Shown here piece by piece: positions 30,553 through 35,980 of a stretch of DNA of 35,980 bases. Position 1 is the first letter of the stretch; each line of letters begins with the position of its first letter. A program made the translations under genes and the position numbers. Below the pieces are notes generated by a model, which was not told the origin of the DNA, ran no database searches, and saw only the letters and a list, made by a program, of their open reading frames with translations. The stretch lies in contig JACAEY010000017.1 of the NCBI GenBank assembly GCA_013388605.1, positions 1 to 35,980 on the forward strand. The letters are read 5' to 3'. Origin of the DNA: Nitrospirota bacterium. Lineage in GTDB: Bacteria > Nitrospirota > Thermodesulfovibrionia > Thermodesulfovibrionales > SM23-35.

Positions 30553-31230
30553 CTATTCAAAAATAAGCCCATCCTTTATATAAATAATCCTCCTTGCATA
30601 TTCAGCAATATGAGGATCATGAGTAACGACTACAACTGTCTTTCCTTGTTTATTCATCCTTGACAGAATATCCATGATTTCGCTGGCAGTTTTGCTATCA
30701 AGCTGACCTGTGGGTTCATCTGCAAGAAGGAGGTCAGGTTCATTAACCAATGCTCGAGCGATAGCAACACGCTGTTGTTCACCACCTGAAAGCTGATTTG
30801 GTCTAAATCGAGACCTACCCTCCAATCCAATGAGTTTCAGAAGTTCTATCGCCCTCTTTTTTGCACTGTCTTGACGGGCACCAGCATAACCAGTATAAAG
30901 GGTTGGCAACAAAACATTTTCAAGGACAGTAGCATAGGGAAAAAGATAAAAGTTTTGGAATACAAAGCCGACGTGTTCATTCCTTATCTGTGATAATTCA
31001 TCATCGGTAAGGGTTGAGACCTCTCTATCAGCCAACACATAGCGTCCCGAAGAAGCTGTGTCAAGACATCCAATTATATTCATAAGGGTTGTCTTGCCAG
31101 AGCCAGATGTCCCCATAATAGCAACAAATTCCCCTCGCTCAATTGTAAGATTAATACCTTTTAAAATTTCAACTTGAATATCACCTATCCTGTATATCTT
31201 TCTGATATTTTCCATCAGGCATAAAGGCAT
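30553..31230 (-). CDS. ABC transporter ATP-binding protein (LolD/MacB-NBD type)
   Basis: Walker A GTSGSGKTTLMN, signature LSGGEQQRVAIARAL, Walker B LLLADEPTGQLD. Confidence 0.96.
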   Translation of the reverse strand: MPLCLMENIRKIYRIGDIQVEILKGINLTIERGEFVAIMGTSGSGKTTLMNIIGCLDTASSGRYVLADREVSTLTDDELSQIRNEHVGFVFQNFYLFPYATVLENVLLPTLYTGYAGARQDSAKKRAIELLKLIGLEGRSRFRPNQLSGGEQQRVAIARALVNEPDLLLADEPTGQLDSKTASEIMDILSRMNKQGKTVVVVTHDPHIAEYARRIIYIKDGLIFE

Positions 31231-31235
31231 AGGTG

Positions 31236-32441
31236 TTAACTCTCAGTTTTTACTGAAACTGGAAGGATTAATTTTGTTGCGACTGTGTCTCCTTCTTTAA
31301 GCCCTGTTATAATCTCTGTATTTTCCTCACCTCTTATTCCTATCTTTAATTCTACTTTTTCAACCTTATCAGGACCTATCACTTTATATGCAACCTGTTT
31401 ACCCTTTTCGAACTTTATGGCAGCATTAGAAACAGTAAGAATATTCTTCTTTTCCACGATGATTATCTTCACATGGGTGGTCATCTCTGGCTTTAAAAAA
31501 CGGGTGTCGTCCTTTAATACCTTCACAATTGCAAGGTAATAAACAATATTCTCTCTAACAACAGGTTGCGGATAAATTTTTTCTATCTTCCCTTTGAAAA
31601 GCTTATCAGGAAATGTATCAACATAATATTCCACCTCTTGTCCTAACTTAACCCTTCCTGTGTCTGTCTCATCAACATATATCCACATCTCGAGGCTTGT
31701 TGGGTCAATTACTGTAACAAGATTGGCGACCTGAAGACCCGTCACAACCGTCTCTCCTTCCTGCGCTGTAACATCGGAAACAATACCATCTATTGGTGCA
31801 TAAATCTTCGTATAGGTGAGTATCGTCTCACTCTGTTTTAATTTTGCAGTGATGTCTTCTATATTTGCCTTTGCTATCTTTTCTTGTGTCTTGAATTCAT
31901 CCTGTAACCTTTTCAGGTTTGCCTCTGCTGCCTCAAACTGACTTTTTGCTTTATCAACAGCATCAGCAGTTGTGTATTCATATTTTAATAGCTCTTGTTC
32001 TCTTTCATAATTGACCTTTGCATATTCATAATTGGCTTTTGCCTCACGAATACGTTCTGGATATGTCAGTTCAATCTGTCTCAGGGTATTCCGAGCAGCA
32101 TCCAATGAAGCCTTTTGTTGCTCTATTGATCTTTGGATTTCCCTGTCATCTATGAGTGCAATAAGCTCACCTTTTTTGACCTTGTCACCAATCTTCACCC
32201 TCATCCTGACAATCTCACCTGTTGCCCTTGCCCCAATTTTTACAAGCGCACCAACCTGCGGTTTTATTATCCCCGTTTCCACAATTACTCCACGTATGCT
32301 ACCCCTTTTAACCATTGATGTCTCTAAAACTTTAATTTCTGGCTTACTAATAAACTTTTTGTAAACAATGATGCCTCCAACAAGAATTAATATAACGAGT
32401 AATATGATTAAAGCCTTTCTCAAGTCTTTTCTTTCAACCAC
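31236..32441 (-). CDS. Periplasmic adaptor (HlyD/MacA-type membrane fusion protein)
   Basis: N-terminal TM, lipoyl half-motifs (GEIVRMRVKIGDKVKKGELIALID; TKIYAPIDGIVSDVTAQEGETV), coiled coil. Confidence 0.92.
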   Translation of the reverse strand: MVERKDLRKALIILLVILILVGGIIVYKKFISKPEIKVLETSMVKRGSIRGVIVETGIIKPQVGALVKIGARATGEIVRMRVKIGDKVKKGELIALIDDREIQRSIEQQKASLDAARNTLRQIELTYPERIREAKANYEYAKVNYEREQELLKYEYTTADAVDKAKSQFEAAEANLKRLQDEFKTQEKIAKANIEDITAKLKQSETILTYTKIYAPIDGIVSDVTAQEGETVVTGLQVANLVTVIDPTSLEMWIYVDETDTGRVKLGQEVEYYVDTFPDKLFKGKIEKIYPQPVVRENIVYYLAIVKVLKDDTRFLKPEMTTHVKIIIVEKKNILTVSNAAIKFEKGKQVAYKVIGPDKVEKVELKIGIRGEENTEIITGLKEGDTVATKLILPVSVKTES

Positions 32442-32442
32442 C

Positions 32443-33711
32443 TTAAATATTTTCTAATCTTTCTATACCTGCAATCCTTTCAAGAAGTGCTTTTGATAAA
32501 ATTAGGTTCAATTTAGAATTTATAAACTGTTCCCTTGCATTAGCAAGAAGACCCTCTGCCTGAACAAGTGAAAGGATATCTGCCTTTCCAACTTTATATT
32601 CTCCAAAGGCTTGTGAGTAGTTATGCTCTGCTTGTCTGAGTTGTTGTTGCGCTACTTTAAGATTATTAGAAGCAGTAATAAAATCTTCATATGTCTTATG
32701 AACATCAAGTAAAATCTGCCTTTTTAACTCATTTAGTTGTTCATATGATGCATCCTTTTCAAATCCTGAGGACTTGAGTCTAAAGAATTTTCCGAGTTCA
32801 AAAATATTCCATGTAGCTGTAATATCAGCAACCTTCTCCTCTGGAAATGCTGTTCTGAACACCCCTCCTTCTGTTTTAAGATATGATGCATTTAGTGAAA
32901 AAGTCGGTAAGAAAGTGCTAAGAATAATAGATCTATTATTTTCAGCAATTTTCACAGCATCTTCTGATTGCTTGATCTCCGGCCTCTGTAAAGCAGCCTC
33001 TGACAATTTTTCCATATCAGGTGGTGTAATTTCCATATCTATTGACCCTTCAATCTCATACTGACTGTTTAAAGGTTTTCCTATTAGAGAACTGAGTTCT
33101 GATAATGACTTCTTAAATTCACCTTCTGCTTGAACTACGTTAAATTTCGCTTGTTCAAGCCTGACGGACGCCTGGAGCACGTCCAGAAGCTTTGCAACAC
33201 CAAACTTGTATCTTCCCTCAGCAACTTCATAATCCTTCTGGGCATCCTGAAGCTGAATCTTTCTCTGTTTTAGGGTCTCTTTTCTTGCAATTGCAGTATA
33301 AAATGCGGTCTTCACATTAAATTCAAGATCAAGGAGGCTCTTTCTGAGTTCCTCCTTGCTGATATTAAAATTAAGCCCTGCAATATTCCTACTTGCTCTT
33401 CTGTTTCCGCCATCAAAAAGAATATAAGAAAGCGTAATGTCATATCTTCTCGTACTGAATTCCTGTTGGTTTGTGTATATACGATTTTGTGAACTTGTGG
33501 CATCAAGACTTGGCAGATAAGGCGACAATGAGGCATTATAAAGTGCTTCGGTAGATTTTGTCCTGATCAATGATGCCTTATATGATGGTAAGGTCTCTTT
33601 TGCAAGAGATATAGCTTCATTTAAAGTAAGTGACTGGGATTCCCGTGATATAAAGATTAAAAAAGTAATTATTGTAAAAACTAACATCTCACTTTTAAAA
33701 TCTCTTTTCAC
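32443..33711 (-). CDS. TolC-family outer membrane efflux protein
   Basis: Signal peptide, LTLNEAISLAKETLPSYKASL, two repeated helical domains, VAEGRYKFGVAKLLDVLQA / FGEYKVGKADILSLVQAE. Confidence 0.93.
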   Translation of the reverse strand: MKRDFKSEMLVFTIITFLIFISRESQSLTLNEAISLAKETLPSYKASLIRTKSTEALYNASLSPYLPSLDATSSQNRIYTNQQEFSTRRYDITLSYILFDGGNRRASRNIAGLNFNISKEELRKSLLDLEFNVKTAFYTAIARKETLKQRKIQLQDAQKDYEVAEGRYKFGVAKLLDVLQASVRLEQAKFNVVQAEGEFKKSLSELSSLIGKPLNSQYEIEGSIDMEITPPDMEKLSEAALQRPEIKQSEDAVKIAENNRSIILSTFLPTFSLNASYLKTEGGVFRTAFPEEKVADITATWNIFELGKFFRLKSSGFEKDASYEQLNELKRQILLDVHKTYEDFITASNNLKVAQQQLRQAEHNYSQAFGEYKVGKADILSLVQAEGLLANAREQFINSKLNLILSKALLERIAGIERLENI

Positions 33712-33911
33712 AGATAATCCTCCTTTTGTTTAGTTTGTTATTTTACATAGAGAAGGAATATAAAGAAAAGGGCTGTTTTAATTAATTTTATTGACTCAAG
33801 TGATTAGCCTGAAATAAAATACTTGCCAAGAACCCCCATTAAATTTCTGAATTTTACCAATAAGACCTCATGGAGGTTTTTAAATCTTAAAGGAAAGGAG
33901 GTCTAGAAAGT

Positions 33912-34598
33912 ATGAAGAGGTTCCGAATCTTTATGGCTCTGTTTGTAATCGCCATCTTTTCAGGTCTTGTCTTCGCAATGAGTGAAAAAGGTGAAGAGGC
34001 TTTTCAAAAACTGATGGAGGGAAACAAAAGGTTTGTATCAGGAAATCTTGAACAGAAGGATTTAAGTGATACAAAAAGAAAAGAGTTGTTGAAGGGCCAG
34101 AAGCCTTTTGCCATTGTGCTTGCCTGCTCTGATTCAAGGGTATCCCCAGAACTCATATTTAACCAGGGTCTCGGTGATATATTTGTTGTAAGGGTTGCAG
34201 GTAATATCGTCGATCCGATAGAAATAAGGAGCATTGAATATGCAGCAGAACACCTTAATTCACCACTTCTCTTTATACTCGGACATGAGAAATGCGGTGC
34301 AGTAACTGCAACATATGAGACAGTAGAGACAAAGGGTAAACCCTGTCCAATTGCTAAAAAGATTACTCCTGCTGTTATTGCTGCAAAGAAAAAGGGTGGC
34401 ACAAAGGATGAGATTATTGAGACTGCTATTAATGAGAATGTAAAAAATGTATACCAGGAAATTATGAGTAGCAGCAAGATAATCAAGCATCTCGTACAGG
34501 AAGGCAAATTAAAGATTGTTGCAGGTAAATATAGCCTCACCACAGGTAAGGTTGAAATGATAGAATTGCCTGTATTAGCAGAAAAAACTAAACATTAA
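33912..34598 (+). CDS. Beta-class carbonic anhydrase with signal peptide (periplasmic)
   Basis: Signal peptide MKRFRIFMALFVIAIFSGLVFA; ACSDSRVSPE, RVAGNIVDP, LGHEKCGAVTAT zinc-ligand motifs; RBS AAAGGAGGT. Confidence 0.95.
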   Translation: MKRFRIFMALFVIAIFSGLVFAMSEKGEEAFQKLMEGNKRFVSGNLEQKDLSDTKRKELLKGQKPFAIVLACSDSRVSPELIFNQGLGDIFVVRVAGNIVDPIEIRSIEYAAEHLNSPLLFILGHEKCGAVTATYETVETKGKPCPIAKKITPAVIAAKKKGGTKDEIIETAINENVKNVYQEIMSSSKIIKHLVQEGKLKIVAGKYSLTTGKVEMIELPVLAEKTKH

Positions 34599-34603
34599 TT
34601 TTG

Positions 34604-34665
34604 TCGAAAAAGGGCATATCTCTTGTTTTTATGTATAAAAAATGAGGTGTGCCCTTCGATTTTTA
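34604..34665 (+). terminator. Rho-independent terminator after carbonic anhydrase
   Basis: GGGCATATCTC (34612-34622) pairs with GAGGTGTGCCC (34644-34654, two G-U), plus flanking AA/TT, followed by ATTTTT. Confidence 0.65.
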
Positions 34666-34843
34666 AGACAACTTGAATATTCTGAATTAAAGTGAGAGCA
34701 TTGCTGTCTAAGATATTCTGTAATATGGCTGGATGCCAATGAAATACAATGACTACACATTATAAAATTAATCAACATCCTTCTTCCAAAGAAGGATATA
34801 TTAGCGTAATCTGCATATCATACTTTAACCCGAATTACAAGGC

Positions 34844-34940
34844 TCACTATAAAACCTTTGTAGCCACAGGCTTTAGCCTGCGTTTTAAATCTCGCACTAT
34901 AAAATCTTGTAGCCGCAGGCTTTAGCCAGAGTTTTAAATC
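34844..34940 (+). repeat. Two tandem units of about 50 bp (CTATAAAA..TTGTAGCC[A/G]CAGGCTTTAGCC..GTTTTAAAT)
   Basis: Copy 1 about 34844-34893, copy 2 about 34894-34940, read directly; each contains the GCAGGC-TTTA-GCCTGC type palindrome (intact arms in copy 1 differ by one A, copy 2 right arm degenerate). Confidence 0.8.
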
Positions 34941-34973
34941 TCATAAAAGTGATTTAAAAGTTGTATAAATCCA

Positions 34974-34997
34974 CGCAACCTAAAGGTTGCGGCTACA
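34974..34997 (-). repeat. Inverted, arm-variant copy of the same hairpin (CGCAACC-TTTA-GGTTGCG on minus strand)
   Basis: CGCAACCTAAAGGTTGCGGCTACA on the + strand is the reverse complement of TGTAGCCGCAACCTTTAGGTTGCG. Confidence 0.8.
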
Positions 34998-35145
34998 CCC
35001 TTGCGTAATACGGGTTTAACAGAAAGCAGCCTGCTATCCAATTATCCTGTCGATTCATTGTGTTTATGAGGTATCCAGCCATAGTGTTCTTTTTTATTTT
35101 GGACAACTATGATGTCAGATATAATAAAATGAGGACTATAGTAAG

Positions 35146-35784
35146 ATGAAGGTATGTGAGATATTCAAGAGCATTCAGGGAGAGTCAAGTTATGCAGGAA
35201 TGCCATGTCTTTTCATAAGATTAACAGGATGTAACCTCAGATGTACCTACTGTGACACAAAGTATGCATACTTCGATGGAGAAGAACTTTCAGAAGATAA
35301 TATCTTGAATAAAGTTCATCGAGCAGGAATAAAACTTGTAGAAATCACAGGTGGAGAGCCTCTTTTGCAAAGAGAAGTCTACCAACTGATTAAGACCCTT
35401 CTTGATGATGGCTATAAAGTCTTATTAGAAACGAATGGCTCAATAAGTATAAGGGATGTTGATAGAAGAGCAGTCATAATACTTGATATCAAGACACCAG
35501 GAAGCGGGATGAATAAAGAAATGGACTTTTCAAATTTTGACTATATTAAAAAAATAGATGAGATAAAATTTGTAATAACAGACAGGAGAGATTACGAATG
35601 GTCAAAAGAAATAATTCAAAATCATAACTTAAAAGATAGATGTCACATCCTCATCTCACCTGCATATGGAATCATGGACCCAGAGGAACTTGCAAAATGG
35701 ATACTTGAAGATAGTCTTGATGTGCGTCTTAATCTTCAGCTTCATAAGTATATTTTCAAATCTGAAAATAATCTTAGAACCTAA
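35146..35784 (+). CDS. queE: 7-carboxy-7-deazaguanine synthase (radical SAM)
   Basis: EIFKSIQGESSYAGMPCLFIRLTGCNLRCTYCDTKYA, EITGGEPLLQ, LNLQLHKYIF. Confidence 0.94.
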   Translation: MKVCEIFKSIQGESSYAGMPCLFIRLTGCNLRCTYCDTKYAYFDGEELSEDNILNKVHRAGIKLVEITGGEPLLQREVYQLIKTLLDDGYKVLLETNGSISIRDVDRRAVIILDIKTPGSGMNKEMDFSNFDYIKKIDEIKFVITDRRDYEWSKEIIQNHNLKDRCHILISPAYGIMDPEELAKWILEDSLDVRLNLQLHKYIFKSENNLRT

Positions 35785-35828
35785 AGTATAACTGTATAAT
35801 TCAAATAATTTATCTTTCAGTTAAAATC

Positions 35829-35980
35829 ATTGTTGTCCAAAATATTCTATATAAAAGTTATGAGAGCCGATTTTCGAACCAAAATAAACTACCACTTATT
35901 ATGTTTAAACCCGAATTACGCAAGGCTCACTATAAAGCCTTGTAGCCGCAGGCTTTAGCCTGCATTTTAATCGCATAAAA
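35829..35980 (+). mobile_element. Second, truncated-by-window copy of the element upstream of queE
   Basis: Starts TTGTTGTCCAAAATATTCTATATA (like 34701) and contains TTTAAACCCGAATTACGCAAGGCTCACTATAAAGCCTTGTAGCCGCAGGCTTTAGCCTGCATTTTAA (like 34825-34890). Confidence 0.65.

Larger units (their letters stand above)
34701..35107. mobile_element. MITE-like non-coding palindrome-rich element with imperfect terminal inverted repeats
   Basis: Left TTGCTGTCTAAGATATTCTGTAATATGGCTGGATGCCAATGAAATACAATGA (34701-34752) is an imperfect inverse of TCATTGTGTTTATGAGGTATCCAGCCATAGTG...TATTTTGGACAAC (35055-35107); inner inverted pair TTAACCCGAATTAC (about 34825-34838) / GTAATACGGGTTTAA (about 35005-35019). No ORF. 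Confidence 0.6.

Noticed and set aside
34844-34940. Possible CRISPR-like repeats
   Set aside because: Only two tandem units of about 50 bp with palindromes and no regular spacers or cas genes; fits REP/MITE better.
35020-35145. preQ1 riboswitch upstream of queE
   Set aside because: Looked for a short C-rich loop hairpin with A-rich tail next to the RBS; nothing convincing, and the region is occupied by the repeat arm. A covariance scan would be decisive.
1-35980. tRNA, rRNA or prophage genes
   Set aside because: No cloverleaf, rRNA-like or phage structural/integrase sequence was recognised by eye; tRNAscan/Infernal was not available.

Overview
This is a low-GC chromosomal window from what looks like an anaerobic, autotrophy-capable bacterium. 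A Nitrospirota/Thermodesulfovibrio-like origin is my inference from protein style, not a tested assignment. Most genes are recognisable housekeeping or energy genes. In order they are: the 3' end of a multiheme c-type cytochrome; a decayed nucleotidyltransferase; a ppsA locus flanked by two divergent DUF299/PPSRP regulators, with a UPF0146 gene translationally coupled to ppsA; a nicotinamidase-like hydrolase; coaD-rsmD; purN; a SurA-like PPIase; an NAD-linked formate dehydrogenase operon (NuoE-like, NuoF-like, FdhA) ending in a cNMP-binding protein and formate-THF ligase; nfeD/slipin; fabH-plsX-rpmF-DUF177; ResB/CcsB cytochrome c biogenesis; rarA; nicotinate phosphoribosyltransferase; an EamA transporter; a TolC/MFP/ABC efflux operon with two permeases; a periplasmic beta-carbonic anhydrase; and queE between copies of a palindrome-rich non-coding repeat. 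The strongest non-routine observations are as follows. (1) fdhA is read through an in-frame UGA (Sec) with a SECIS-like hairpin whose loop and spacing match E. coli fdhF as I recall it. (2) The same gene carries a short in-frame insertion containing 3x GTTCAGC. (3) ppsA/UPF0146 are sandwiched between two PPSRP paralogs. (4) ResB contains a Fis-HTH-like segment in its predicted periplasmic domain. (5) A MITE-like element of about 400 bp lies on both sides of queE. I found no CRISPR array, rRNA, tRNA or obvious prophage. No homology search was run; all names come from reading motifs.
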